A stretch of 64,000 nt of DNA from CAVXDY01 sp963760715 (GCA_963760715.1 CAVXDY010000007.1:892565-956564); one strand, 5' to 3'; shown: positions 34,441 to 42,567, numbered from the stretch's first letter. The notes: generated by a model not told the origin, from the letters alone. A program made the numbers and translations.

Positions 34441-34811
34441 GGCGGATCAACTGGGTCGGCGTCCGGAACTTCGCGATCATCGCGGGGATCGCCGGGCTGG
34501 TGCTGGTGTGGGAGCAGGGCTTCGGCGCGATCGCGGTCTCGGCCCAGATGATCATCACGGTGCTGTTCGTCGCCGCCCTGCTGGTCTTCGGCTACAACTA
34601 CTTCCGCCAGAACCAGCTCGCCTGGCTGGTCCTGAAGCCCTGGCAGCGCTACGTGATCGTGGTGGCCGGGTTGGGGATCGCGTTCCTTCTCATCGGGGGC
34701 TTCCCGCTGCTCAGCGACCGCCTCACGCCCCTCGGCGTGATCGCGCTCATCGCCGCCCTCGTCCTGCTGATCGTGTGGGTCGTCCGGGAGAGCCGCCGCT
34801 TCCGCTACTGA
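34437..34811 (+). CDS. Four-helix small membrane protein coupled to thrS
   Basis: 124 residues with four hydrophobic segments: NFAIIAGIAGLVLVWEQ, SAQMIITVLFVAALLVFGYNYF, RYVIVVAGLGIAFLLIGGFPLL and LGVIALIAALVLLIVWVVRES. The pattern GYNYFRQNQLAWLVLKPWQR lies between helices two and three. It overlaps the thrS stop by four nt. Such small hypothetical membrane proteins beside thrS are seen in some actinobacteria; no function is known to me. Confidence 0.7.
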   Translation: MRRINWVGVRNFAIIAGIAGLVLVWEQGFGAIAVSAQMIITVLFVAALLVFGYNYFRQNQLAWLVLKPWQRYVIVVAGLGIAFLLIGGFPLLSDRLTPLGVIALIAALVLLIVWVVRESRRFRY

Positions 34812-34893
34812 GGTCCCCGCCGGCACTCCTCCTTCACGCGGCCGGCACGGGTGCGGGCTGATCGGGGGCCGTCTCCGCTCCTAGCGTGAGCCC

Positions 34894-35262
34894 ATGCCCC
34901 GACGGCGTGGACAACGAGGACAGGCGCTCGTGGAGCTGGTGGCCCTCCTCCCGGCCATCGTGCTCGTGGGCCTCGTGGGATGGCAGATGGCGGTGGCGGG
35001 GTACGCCTGGACCGTCGCCGGCGGGGCGGCCCGCGCCGGCGCGCGCGCGTCCGAGGTGGGCGCGCCCGCCAGGGAGGCGGCCCTGGCCGCGGTCCCGGGA
35101 CGGTTGGGCGAGGGCGCGGAGGTCGTCACGCTCGGCGGCGGGCCGGACGCGCGCCGCCGGGTGCGGGTGCGGCTCGCGATGCCACGCGTCCTGCCCGTCG
35201 TGCCGTTGCCGGGCCACGTCACGGCCGAGGCGCCCGTGGGCGCCGGCGCCGTGTCCCCGTGA
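34894..35262 (+). CDS. TadE-like pseudopilin 1
   Basis: 122 residues. It starts MPRRRGQRGQALVELVALLPAIVLVGLVGWQ, the TadE pattern: basic N-terminus, Gly-Gln, then a hydrophobic helix with Glu at position 5 after the cleavage-like site. The remainder is a small beta domain (GEGAEVVTLGGGPDARRRVRVRLAMPR). TadE/TadF proteins are minor pilins of tight-adherence (Flp) pili. No tadA, tadB, tadC or major flp gene is present in the window. The GTGA overlap with the next gene shows coupling. Confidence 0.75.
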   Translation: MPRRRGQRGQALVELVALLPAIVLVGLVGWQMAVAGYAWTVAGGAARAGARASEVGAPAREAALAAVPGRLGEGAEVVTLGGGPDARRRVRVRLAMPRVLPVVPLPGHVTAEAPVGAGAVSP

Positions 35263-35528
35263 CCCGTCCGGGCTCGCGGGGCCAGGCCGCGGTCGAGCTG
35301 CTCGCGGCGATCCCGATCGTGGTCATCGCCGGCCTCCTCGCGTGGCAGCTCGTCGCGGTCCTGGCCGGCGGCCTGCGCGCCCAGGAGCGGGTCCGCGCCG
35401 ATGCGCTCCGGGCGACCGGCGCACCGGGGCAGACGGTCGTGGTCACCGCCTCGGCCCGCGTCCCGCAGCTGGTACCGGGAGTCCACGGCCTGCGGGTCCG
35501 CGCCCGCGTCGGCGTGCGCGTCCCGTGA
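35259..35528 (+). CDS. TadE-like pseudopilin 2
   Basis: 89 residues with the same design: RPGSRGQAAVELLAAIPIVVIAGLLAWQLVAVLAGG, a positively charged start, Gly-Gln-Ala, and Val-Glu at the head of the helix. A short beta-rich tail follows (TVVVTASARVPQLVPGVHGLRVRARVGV). It starts on a GTG overlapping the previous stop and ends in a GTG overlap with the next gene. It is half the usual TadE length, so it is a minimal pseudopilin. Confidence 0.7.
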   Translation: MTRPGSRGQAAVELLAAIPIVVIAGLLAWQLVAVLAGGLRAQERVRADALRATGAPGQTVVVTASARVPQLVPGVHGLRVRARVGVRVP

Positions 35529-36829
35529 GGTGGGGGAGGCGGGGGTGCGCCGGGCAGGCTCTCCCGCTCGTGCTCGGCATCGCGCTCCTGCTGGTGATGG
35601 GCGCGGTGGCGGTGTTCGCCCTCGGGCGGGTCCAATTGGCGGCGTCCCAGGCTCAGACCGCCGCCGACCTCGCCGCGGTCTCGGCGGCCCGCGACCTGCG
35701 CGACCACCTCGGGGAGGTGGCGCGCGACGTCCCGGGTGCGGAGGCCGCCTGGCGGGCCCGGCTGGGCGAGGCGGCGCGCGCGGCCGCGGCTCCGGCGGGC
35801 GCCCGGGTGGAGTCGGTCGGCTTCCCGGAGGGCGCCTGGCCGCCCACGGCGGTCGAGGTGACCGTCAGCGTGGCGGGGCCGGGCGGCCGGCGGGTCCGGG
35901 CCCTCGCGCGGGCGGGGCTCACGATCGCGGCCCGCCTCGGCGCGGAGGGGCGGACGGGCCTCGCGAGCGGCGGCGGCTACTCGGGGCCGCTGGTGTATCG
36001 CGACGGGAAGCCCACCTGCCCGGCGGTGGCGGCGGCGTTCGACCTGATGGACGCCGCCGCGCGGTCGGAGGGGATCGACCTGGTGGTGACCAGCGGGTTC
36101 CGCAGCGACGCCGAGCAGGCGGTGCTCTTCGCCCGCCACCCCGACCCGCGCTGGGTGGCGCCCCCGGGGCGGAGCCGCCACCGCGACGCCACCGAGCTCG
36201 ACCTGAACATGGTCGCGGGCGGGGCGGCCCACGCGTGGCTGGCCGCACACGGCGGGGCCTTCGGCTTCCTCCAGCGGTACGACTGGGAGCCGTGGCACTG
36301 GGGCTACCTGCCCGGGTGCGGCGGAGGGACCGCGACGGCGGGCGGCGGGGCGCCGCCGGTCGCTGGGACACTGCCCGGCTGGGTGCCGGCGCCCTTCCGC
36401 GGGCTCGTCACCTCCGCGGCGCTCGGCGCTGGCCTGCCGCCGGTCCTGCTCGCCGCCCTCCTCCGGTCGGAGTCGGGCTTCGACCCCCGCGCCGTGAGCC
36501 CGGCCGGAGCGCGGGGGATCGCCCAGTTCATGCCCGCCACCGCGCGCGGGCTGGGCCTGCTCGACCCGTTCGATCCTCGGGAGGCGATCCCGGCGGCGGC
36601 GCGGCTGCTGGCGGGCCACCTGCGGGCGTTCGGCTCGGTCCCGCTGGCGCTGGCCGCCTACAACGCCGGACCGGGCGCCGTCGAGCGGTACGGAGGAGTG
36701 CCGCCCTTCCGGGAGACCCAGGCCTACGTGGCGCGGATCATGGCCCTCGCCGGAGGGGCCGCGGCCCTCGCGGGAGGCCCCGCCGGCGACGGCGTCACCC
36801 TCCTGCGCGCCGGCGATCGACTCGTCTGA
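35525..36829 (+). CDS. TadG-like anchor fused to VanY-type peptidase and SLT transglycosylase
   Basis: 434 residues in three parts. Residues 1-130: a TadG-like start (GQALPLVLGIALLLVMGAVAVFALGR, then a helix of QTAADLAAVSAARDLR, typical of TadG). Residues about 148-265: an M15B/VanY-type peptidase with SGFRSDAEQ, RSRHRDATELDL (zinc His and Asp) and EPWHWGY (catalytic/zinc site). Residues about 285-415: a lytic transglycosylase with LLRSESGFDPRAVS (catalytic Glu), GIAQFMPATARGLG and AYNAGPGAVERYGG. All active-site residues are present. It would cut both the peptide stem and the glycan of peptidoglycan at the outer membrane face, tethered by a pilin-like helix. Confidence 0.85.
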   Translation: MRWGRRGCAGQALPLVLGIALLLVMGAVAVFALGRVQLAASQAQTAADLAAVSAARDLRDHLGEVARDVPGAEAAWRARLGEAARAAAAPAGARVESVGFPEGAWPPTAVEVTVSVAGPGGRRVRALARAGLTIAARLGAEGRTGLASGGGYSGPLVYRDGKPTCPAVAAAFDLMDAAARSEGIDLVVTSGFRSDAEQAVLFARHPDPRWVAPPGRSRHRDATELDLNMVAGGAAHAWLAAHGGAFGFLQRYDWEPWHWGYLPGCGGGTATAGGGAPPVAGTLPGWVPAPFRGLVTSAALGAGLPPVLLAALLRSESGFDPRAVSPAGARGIAQFMPATARGLGLLDPFDPREAIPAAARLLAGHLRAFGSVPLALAAYNAGPGAVERYGGVPPFRETQAYVARIMALAGGAAALAGGPAGDGVTLLRAGDRLV

Positions 36830-36850
36830 AAGTAGAGGTATCCTCCCGCC

Positions 36851-37084
36851 ATGAAAGAGATCACGGTCAGCCTTCCCGACGAGCTCGACGCCCGCCTGCG
36901 ACGCGAGGCGGAGAGCAGCGACGTCTCGGTCTCCCTGCTCGTCCGCGTGGCGCTCGCCGCCCACCTCGGCGGCGGTCCCGTGCGGGAGCTGGGTGCGGCG
37001 GGAGCCGGCAACAGCGGACGCTCGGACATCTCCCAGCGGATCGAGGAGTTCCTCGAGCGGGACGGGTTCGGGGAAGACAACTGA
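36851..37084 (+). CDS. Orphan ribbon-helix-helix protein
   Basis: 77 residues. The RHH core MKEITVSLPDELDARLRREAESSDVSVSLLVRVALAAHL is followed by a Gly-rich hinge and an acidic helix DISQRIEEFLERDGFGEDN, the layout of an antitoxin with a toxin-wrapping tail. After its stop no PIN, RelE or other toxin gene follows: uvrC begins 116 nt later, with only a short unrelated frame between. It may be an orphan antitoxin or a standalone repressor. Confidence 0.7.
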   Translation: MKEITVSLPDELDARLRREAESSDVSVSLLVRVALAAHLGGGPVRELGAAGAGNSGRSDISQRIEEFLERDGFGEDN

Positions 37085-37183
37085 TCGTCGGCGTCGCGGT
37101 CGTCCGACCGCCTCACGCTGATGCATTCGAGCTGCCGCTGCTGGACTGATCGCTCGGGGAGGGGCGGCGTTTCGCGCCGGTCC

Positions 37184-37189
37184 TATACT
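37184..37189 (+). promoter_or_regulatory. -10 hexamer of uvrC
   Basis: TATACT, one mismatch from the TATAAT consensus, ends ten nt before the uvrC GTG. A transcript starting the usual 6-8 nt downstream would begin within a few bases of the start codon, so a leaderless mRNA is likely. No good -35 element was recognised. Confidence 0.6.
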
Positions 37190-37199
37190 CGATCGGAGA

Positions 37200-39158
37200 G
37201 TGCCGGACACCGCCCCCCTCCGTCAGCAGCTCGCGGGCCTGCCCACGGGCCCCGGGGTCTACATCTACCGCGACTCCCGCGATCGGGTCCTCTACGTCGG
37301 CAAGGCGAAGTCGATCCGGAAGCGCGTGCTGTCGTACTTCCAGGCGCCGCTGCGGCCCGGGGAGTCGCCGGCGCGGGCGACGGCGATGACCGCGCGCGCC
37401 GGGCTGCACCCCAAGGTGACCGACCTGGTCGAGCGGATCGCGAGCGTCGAGACCTTCGTCACCGGGTCCGAGAGCGAGGCGCTGATCCTGGAGGCCAACC
37501 TCGTCAAGCGCCACCGCCCCCCGTTCAACGTCCGGCTGCGCGACGACAAGAGCTACCCGTACATCGGGATCAGCCTCGACGAGGACTACCCGCGGGTCTA
37601 CTTCACCCGCGAGCGCCACCGGCGCGACCGCCTCTACTTCGGGCCCTTCTCGAACGCCTACAAGGTGCGCGAGACGCTGAGCCTGATCGGGAAGATCTTC
37701 CCCAGCCGCCCGTGCGAGGGCCCGGAGCCCGGCCGGCCGTCGGGCATCCCGTGCCTCGATTACCACATCAAGCGGTGCCTGGCTCCGTGCGTCGGCTACA
37801 TCTCGAAGGAGGACTACCGGGCGCTGATCGACCAGATCATCGCGTTCCTCTCGGGCCGCTACCGCGGCCTCGAGCGCGAGCTGGAGGACGACATGCGCGC
37901 GGCCGCCGCGGCGCAGGAGTTCGAGCGGGCGGCCGCCCTGCGCAACCGCCGCGAGGCGGTGCGGCACCTGATGGAGCGGCAGATCGCGACGGCCGGATCC
38001 GTGGGCACCGCCGACGTGCTGGGCATCGCCATCGAGGACGACTCGGCCAACGTGCAGGTGCTCCAGGTCCGCGACGGCGTGATGCAGGACCGCCAGTCGT
38101 TCTTCCTCGAGACGTCGGGCGACGACGACGAGGCGGCGGTGCTGCTCCAGTTCGCGTACGAGTACTACGCGATGGCCCTCGCCATCCCGCCGCTGGTGAT
38201 CGTGGGGCAGGAGAGCGAATCCGCCGAGGCGCTGGCGGCGCTGCTGTCGGAGAGGCGGGGCAGCGGCGTGGAGGTGCGCGCCGCCGCGCGGGGCGACAAG
38301 CGCAAGCTGGCCGAGCTGGCGACGCGCAACGCCCGCTTCGCCCTCGACCAGGACCGCCGGCGCCACGAGCAGGCGCGCGGGCGCCGGCGCGCGGCGCTGG
38401 CCGAGCTCCAGGGGCGCCTGGAGCTGCCGGCCCTTCCGGCGCGCATCGAGTGCTACGACGTCTCCAACCTCGGCGAGACGTACGCCGTCGCGTCGATGGT
38501 GGTGTTCGAGGGCGGGGCGCCGGCCCGCGGCCACTACCGCACCTTCACGATGCGGTACGAGGGCGGCCCCGACGACTTCGCCCGCATGGAGGAGGCCCTG
38601 CGGCGCCGGTTCAGCCGGCTGGCCGATCCCGGCGAGGAGGACGTCTCCTTCGCCGCCCGCCCCGGCCTCGTGGTCATCGACGGGGGCAAGGGCCAGCTGG
38701 GCGCCGCGCTGGCCGGCATGCGCGAGGCGGGGGTGGCCGGCGTGCCGGTCGTGAGCCTGGCGAAGCGCCGCGAGGAGGTCTTCCGCCCGGGGCGGTCCGA
38801 GCCGCTGCTGCTGGACGAGGGCTCGGCGGGCCTGCGGCTGCTGCAGCACGTGCGCGACGAGGCCCACCGCTTCGCGCTTCGCCACCACCGCGGCCGCCGC
38901 GGCCGCGGGATGACCGAGAGCGTGCTCGACGCCCTTCCCGGGGTGGGCCCGGCGCGCAAGGCGGCGATCCTGCGCCACTTCGGATCCACCGAGCGCTTCC
39001 TGGCCGCCACCCGCGAGGAGCTGGAGGGGGTCCCGGGGGTGCCGCCGAAGGTGGCACGCGAGGTGTACGACCACCTGCACAAGACCGCCGGTCCGAGCGA
39101 GGACGGGGCGCCCGTGGCCGGAGCGTCGGCCGGTGGGGGAGGGCGCGGGTGGAGCTGA
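37200..39158 (+). CDS. uvrC: Excinuclease ABC subunit C
   Basis: 652 residues. The N-terminal GIY-YIG nuclease (GPGVYIYRDSRDRVLYVGKAKSIRKRV) cuts 3' of the lesion. A Cys-containing segment RPCEGPEPGRPSGIPCLDYHIKRCLAPC, the UVR domain (residues about 205-240), the RNase-H-like C-terminal nuclease (ECYDVSNLGETYAVASMVVFEGG, VVIDGGKGQLGAA, DEAHRFALRHHR) and a tandem HhH (LDALPGVGPARKAAILRHFG..GVPPKVAREVY) follow. It acts in nucleotide excision repair with UvrAB. It overlaps rapZ by ten nt. No LexA box was found upstream. Confidence 0.97.
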   Translation: MPDTAPLRQQLAGLPTGPGVYIYRDSRDRVLYVGKAKSIRKRVLSYFQAPLRPGESPARATAMTARAGLHPKVTDLVERIASVETFVTGSESEALILEANLVKRHRPPFNVRLRDDKSYPYIGISLDEDYPRVYFTRERHRRDRLYFGPFSNAYKVRETLSLIGKIFPSRPCEGPEPGRPSGIPCLDYHIKRCLAPCVGYISKEDYRALIDQIIAFLSGRYRGLERELEDDMRAAAAAQEFERAAALRNRREAVRHLMERQIATAGSVGTADVLGIAIEDDSANVQVLQVRDGVMQDRQSFFLETSGDDDEAAVLLQFAYEYYAMALAIPPLVIVGQESESAEALAALLSERRGSGVEVRAAARGDKRKLAELATRNARFALDQDRRRHEQARGRRRAALAELQGRLELPALPARIECYDVSNLGETYAVASMVVFEGGAPARGHYRTFTMRYEGGPDDFARMEEALRRRFSRLADPGEEDVSFAARPGLVVIDGGKGQLGAALAGMREAGVAGVPVVSLAKRREEVFRPGRSEPLLLDEGSAGLRLLQHVRDEAHRFALRHHRGRRGRGMTESVLDALPGVGPARKAAILRHFGSTERFLAATREELEGVPGVPPKVAREVYDHLHKTAGPSEDGAPVAGASAGGGGRGWS

Positions 39159-40033
39159 CGATCATCACGGGCATGAGCGGCGCCGGGAAGAGCCAGGCGA
39201 TGGGGGCGTTCGAGGACTTCGGCTGGTTCTGCGTGGACAACCTGCCGCCGCGGCTGCTCCCCGCGCTGGCCGACCTCTTCCTGCTGGAGGGCTCGCGGGT
39301 GGAGCGCGCCGCGGTGGTGTGCGACGTGCGCGGCGGCGTGTGGTTCAAGGACCTCGAGCCGGTGCTCGACCGCGTGTCCGGCGCGCGCGGCGTGCGGCCG
39401 CGCGTCGTCTTCCTGGAGGCGTCCGACGAGACGCTCATCAACCGCTTCCGCGAGACCCGGCGCCGGCATCCGCTCTCCGACGGCGGGTCCGTGATCGAGG
39501 GCATCGAGCGCGAGCGCTCCGAGCTCGCCGTCGCCCGCGCCCGCGCCGACGTGGTCATCGACACCACCGGGCTGTCCATCTGGGACCTGCGCCGCCGCGT
39601 GGCCGAGGCGCTGATGGCCCCCGGTGAGGGGCCGCGGATGACCGTGCAGTTCGTCTCGTTCGGCTACAAGCACGGCGTGCCCCGCGATGCCGACCTCCTC
39701 ATGGACGTGCGCTTCCTCCGCAACCCCCACTACGTCGACGAGCTGCGGCCCCTGACCGGGCTCGATCCGCCCGTGGCCCAGTACGTGATGGAGGCGCCCG
39801 GGATGGGCGAGTTCCGCGTGCGCCTCGAGAACCTCCTCGACTTCCTGCTGCCCGCCTACGCCCAGGAGGGGAAGACCAGCCTCGTCGTGGGCATCGGCTG
39901 CACCGGCGGCCGCCACCGGAGCGTCGCGATCGCCGAGATGCTCGCCAAGCGTTACCACCACGACTTCGGCGCCGCCACGTCGCACCGGCACGTCGACCGG
40001 CTCAGCACCCCTCCCGACACGGATCCGCAGTGA
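39149..40033 (+). CDS. rapZ: RNase adapter / GTPase-like protein RapZ
   Basis: 294 residues. The P-loop TGMSGAGKSQAMGAFEDFGWFCVDNLP and the family segments LEASDETLINRFRETRRRHPL and FVSFGYKHGVPRDADLLMDVRFLRNP are present, as is the C-terminal VVGIGCTGGRHRSVAIAE. In E. coli RapZ binds GlcN6P and guides GlmZ sRNA to RNase E; in Gram-positives (YvcJ) it is a nucleotide-binding protein linked to cell-wall precursor supply. It sits in its usual place between uvrC and yvcK. GTG 39149 was chosen from the family N-terminus (VELTIITG). Confidence 0.95.
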   Translation: MELTIITGMSGAGKSQAMGAFEDFGWFCVDNLPPRLLPALADLFLLEGSRVERAAVVCDVRGGVWFKDLEPVLDRVSGARGVRPRVVFLEASDETLINRFRETRRRHPLSDGGSVIEGIERERSELAVARARADVVIDTTGLSIWDLRRRVAEALMAPGEGPRMTVQFVSFGYKHGVPRDADLLMDVRFLRNPHYVDELRPLTGLDPPVAQYVMEAPGMGEFRVRLENLLDFLLPAYAQEGKTSLVVGIGCTGGRHRSVAIAEMLAKRYHHDFGAATSHRHVDRLSTPPDTDPQ

Positions 40034-40983
40034 GCCGCCGGCCCCGCATCGCCGCGCTCGGCGGCGGCACCGGCCTGGCCTCGTTGCTCCGCGGCCTCAA
40101 GCGCGCGCCGGTGGACATCACCGCCATCGTGACGGTGGCCGACGATGGAGGGTCGTCGGGGCGGCTGCGGCGCGAGCTGGGGGTGCTGCCGCCGGGCGAC
40201 ATCCGCAACTGCCTGGTGGCGCTGGCCGACGACGAGTCCCTCATGGGGCCGCTCTTCCAGCACCGCTTCGCCGAGGGCGACCTGGCCGGCCACGCCTTCG
40301 GCAACATCTTCCTGGCGGCGTTGTCGGCGGTCACGGGGAGCTTCGACCTGGCGATCCAAGAGTCGAGCCGGGTGCTGAACATCCGCGGCCGCGTGCTGCC
40401 CTCCACGCTCGCCCAGATCCGCCTGTGGGCCGAGCGCGCCAACGGCGAGGCCGTCTGCGGGGAGACCAGCATCACCGGGGGCCGCGGGGCCTGCCGCCGG
40501 GTGTGGCTGGAGCCCGAGCCGCGGGCCCATCCTCCGGCGCTCGAGGCGATCGCCGAGGCCGATCTCGTGCTGCTCGGCCCCGGGAGCCTCTTCACCAGCG
40601 TGCTGCCCCACCTCGCGGTGCCCGAGCTGGCCGCGGCGGTCGCGCAGGCGCCGGGGACGCGGGCCTATGTCTGCAACGTCATGACGCAACCGGGCGAGAC
40701 CGACGGCTTCGACGCCGCCGACCACGTGGAGCGCGTCCTGGAGGCCGTCCCGGGCGGTGTGGACCTGGTGGTGGTGCACGACGGCCCGCTCGATCCCGAG
40801 GTCGCCGCGACCTACGCCGCCCAGGGACAGGAGCCGGTCGCGATCGACTCCGAACGGCTTCACGCCCTGGGTGTCGGGGTTGTCACGGGTGACATCGCGG
40901 AGGCCCACTCGGTGGTGCGCCACGCCCCGGAGGCCCTCGCCCAGATCCTCGTGCGCATGGTCGAGGACGCCGCTCGGCGCTGA
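40030..40983 (+). CDS. yvcK: YvcK/CofD-like UDP-sugar-binding protein
   Basis: 317 residues. The start RIAALGGGTGLASLLRGLKR, VADDGGSSGRLRRELGVLPPGDIRNCLVALAD, HAFGNIFLAALSAVTGSFDLAI and DLVLLGPGSLFTSVLPHL are the YvcK/gluconeogenesis-factor signatures. YvcK proteins bind UDP-GlcNAc and are needed for growth on gluconeogenic carbon and for correct cell-wall synthesis; in mycobacteria they are phosphorylated. It overlaps rapZ by four nt (GTGA). In many actinobacteria whiA follows, but here a terminator and an unrelated membrane gene do. Confidence 0.95.
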   Translation: MSRRPRIAALGGGTGLASLLRGLKRAPVDITAIVTVADDGGSSGRLRRELGVLPPGDIRNCLVALADDESLMGPLFQHRFAEGDLAGHAFGNIFLAALSAVTGSFDLAIQESSRVLNIRGRVLPSTLAQIRLWAERANGEAVCGETSITGGRGACRRVWLEPEPRAHPPALEAIAEADLVLLGPGSLFTSVLPHLAVPELAAAVAQAPGTRAYVCNVMTQPGETDGFDAADHVERVLEAVPGGVDLVVVHDGPLDPEVAATYAAQGQEPVAIDSERLHALGVGVVTGDIAEAHSVVRHAPEALAQILVRMVEDAARR

Positions 40984-40990
40984 GCCCGGC

Positions 40991-41017
40991 CCCTCCACGA
41001 GGAGGGCTTGCGTTTTT
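40991..41017 (+). terminator. Intrinsic terminator after yvcK
   Basis: A 6-bp GC stem (CCCTCC / GGAGGG) with a 4-nt loop is followed by CTTGCG and then five T residues at 41013-41017. It sits within 35 nt of the yvcK stop. The stem is short, but it is one of the few in the window with a T-run. Confidence 0.6.
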
Positions 41018-41204
41018 GCGCGCGCAACGCCCGAAAGGAGGGATGAAACAGGACTAGCAACGGTTGCCACGAACAGTCAGGCGGCCGTATGCTCGGCCGT
41101 GCGTTGCGGGCCTTCCCGGCCCGTCACGTGGACGCGCTGTCAACGCTTCCTCATATATCGGACGGCGTGTCCCCCGTCCTTCTCCTAAAGGAGTCCACGC
41201 CTAA
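41018..41204 (+). promoter_or_regulatory. Leader region of the DUF1097-like gene
   Basis: This stretch holds no large gene. At 41043-41057 a five-codon frame (M-K-Q-D-stop) follows AAAGGAGG. It overlaps a palindrome GCAAC-G-GTTGC at 41057-41067. A -10-like CATATAT lies near 41150-41158. An AAAGGAG ribosome site lies 11 nt before ATG 41205. An operator and long leader are plausible; no known riboswitch was recognised. Confidence 0.35.
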
Positions 41205-41885
41205 ATGAGCGCACGCACAAAGGCGATCGCGCCTCTGGCAATCGTAATCGGGATCCTCTCGTTCCTCTGGACCGAGCTGTCCCTCAACTTCACGTTCCAC
41301 TGGGTCACGGTGCAGGACAATCTCGCGGGCGCCGGCACCGTCGGTCTTCCCGAGAACTTCCACCTGATCCTCCCCGTGGCATTCATCTCATGGGGCCTGT
41401 TCTTCGCCGCCGGTGGCGACAACGCCGCCTTCGGCAAGATCTTCCTGGCCTGCGTCTTCGGCACCGTGGCGGCTCTCGTCACCATGCCGCTGGCGTTCAA
41501 GACGGCTGACTTCCCCGACTTCTGGGGCATCTCCCTCTGGGTCGGCATCTTCGCCTTCATCCTCGTCATGATCCTCATCGCGGGTGACTGGTACTACGTG
41601 GCCGGCACGTTCCCGGCCTTCGCCGCCGTCTTCCTCTGGTGGATCGCGACGGGCCTCGACGGATGGGTCCCGAACGGGGGCGGGGTCGGCAACTCGGTCG
41701 CGGCCCTCGGCGACCCGGCCACGGCGGGTTCCGGTGCGTTCGGCGGTTTGATCTCCACACCGTGGGGCTGGGTCTGGTTCAACGTGTTGGTGACCCTGGT
41801 CTGCGGCATCATCCTCGGCATCGCGAGCGCCAAGATCACCGCGGCGATCACTCCGAAGCCCAAGGCGGCCCCGGCGGAAGCCTGA
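41205..41885 (+). CDS. DUF1097-like membrane protein
   Basis: 226 residues with about six membrane helices. It has SWGLFFAAGGDNAAFGKIFLACVFGTVAALVTMPL and later YYVAGTFPAFAAVFLWW..FNVLVTLVCGIILGIASAKI, which resemble the small membrane family DUF1097 (E. coli YcdZ), extended by an N-terminal loop rich in Asn/Phe and a central Gly loop. Compared with the family (about 160 residues) it is long. Function unknown. It lies in the position usually held by whiA. ATG 41205 has AAAGGAG upstream. Confidence 0.6.
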   Translation: MSARTKAIAPLAIVIGILSFLWTELSLNFTFHWVTVQDNLAGAGTVGLPENFHLILPVAFISWGLFFAAGGDNAAFGKIFLACVFGTVAALVTMPLAFKTADFPDFWGISLWVGIFAFILVMILIAGDWYYVAGTFPAFAAVFLWWIATGLDGWVPNGGGVGNSVAALGDPATAGSGAFGGLISTPWGWVWFNVLVTLVCGIILGIASAKITAAITPKPKAAPAEA

Positions 41886-41918
41886 TCCGTCTGCACGACC
41901 GCAGCACACGCAGTTCTT

Positions 41919-41942
41919 CCGGGGGGCCTTCGGGCCCCCCGG
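41919..41942. terminator. UUCG-capped hairpin between convergent genes
   Basis: Perfect 10-bp stem CCGGGGGGCC / GGCCCCCCGG closed by the very stable TTCG tetraloop. It is between the DUF1097-like stop (41885) and the nuclease stop (41964), so it can serve the plus strand and possibly the minus strand. No long T-run follows. Confidence 0.7.
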
Positions 41943-41963
41943 TCGCGTTCGGACTCAGAGCAC

Positions 41964-42491
41964 TCAGTAGGTGTCCGGCGGGCAGACGGCCCAGAGGCCG
42001 CGATGAGCCCGGCGAGCGCGGCGCTGCGCCTCCCCCAGCACCGGTAGCAGCCGCGCGCGCCCGTCCGCGCGGAACACGCGGGCGTACCCCCCGGCGATCA
42101 GGAGCTCGTTGACGCTGGTCCCCTGGCCGTCCACCGTCACCACGGCCAGGCGCCGCCCGAACCGGTCCTCGCGCCCCTGGGTGGGATCGGTCTCCAGCGA
42201 GATCCGGGCGCCCTCGGGCAGCAGGCGGCGGGCCGCGTCGCCGGCCTGGGGACCGAAGCATCCGACGGGCCGGCCGGGCGTCACGCTCTCGGCCGCGTCC
42301 ACCCCCAGCAGGCGAACGCGGACGCGCGACCCGTCGACGCGGGCGATGAGGGTGTCGCCGTCGACGACCCGCACGACCACCCCGGGCTCCGTGTCGCCGG
42401 TCGCCGCCGGCCCCGGCTCCGGACCGGACGAGGCGCAACCGGCCGCGAGGAGGAGGAGCCCGGCGAGGGTGATGGCCGAGGGCCGGCGCAC
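41964..42491 (-). CDS. Thermonuclease-like (SNase) lipoprotein
   Basis: 175 residues. The lipoprotein signal peptide ends in LLLLAAGC (a canonical lipobox). The SNase OB-fold follows with VRVVDGDTLIARVDGSRVRVRLLGVDAAES (metal Asp, catalytic Arg and Glu) and DRFGRRLAVVTVDG (second Arg). It ends NELLIAGGYARVF..RAHRGLW. It should be a calcium-dependent nuclease on the cell surface, used for nutrient recovery or defence. GTG 42491 was chosen (AGGA eight nt upstream; the signal peptide starts there). It is divergent from gapA. Confidence 0.88.
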   Translation of the reverse strand: MRRPSAITLAGLLLLAAGCASSGPEPGPAATGDTEPGVVVRVVDGDTLIARVDGSRVRVRLLGVDAAESVTPGRPVGCFGPQAGDAARRLLPEGARISLETDPTQGREDRFGRRLAVVTVDGQGTSVNELLIAGGYARVFRADGRARLLPVLGEAQRRARRAHRGLWAVCPPDTY

Positions 42492-42567
42492 GGGTCGATC
42501 CTGGCACGGCGGGCCGGAGGGGGACTGGTAGATTGGCGCCCGATTTCCGATTGGGAGGACGTGCGGG

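Noticed and set aside
36851..37149. VapBC-like pair with a toxin after the orphan RHH gene
   Set aside because: The following frame reads LIVGVAVVRPPHADAFELPLLD and stops; it is too short and lacks PIN acidic residues.
40984..41204. Known riboswitch (c-di-AMP, glycine or similar) upstream of the DUF1097-like gene
   Set aside because: I could not match the conserved cores of these classes; only a small palindrome and mini-ORF are visible.
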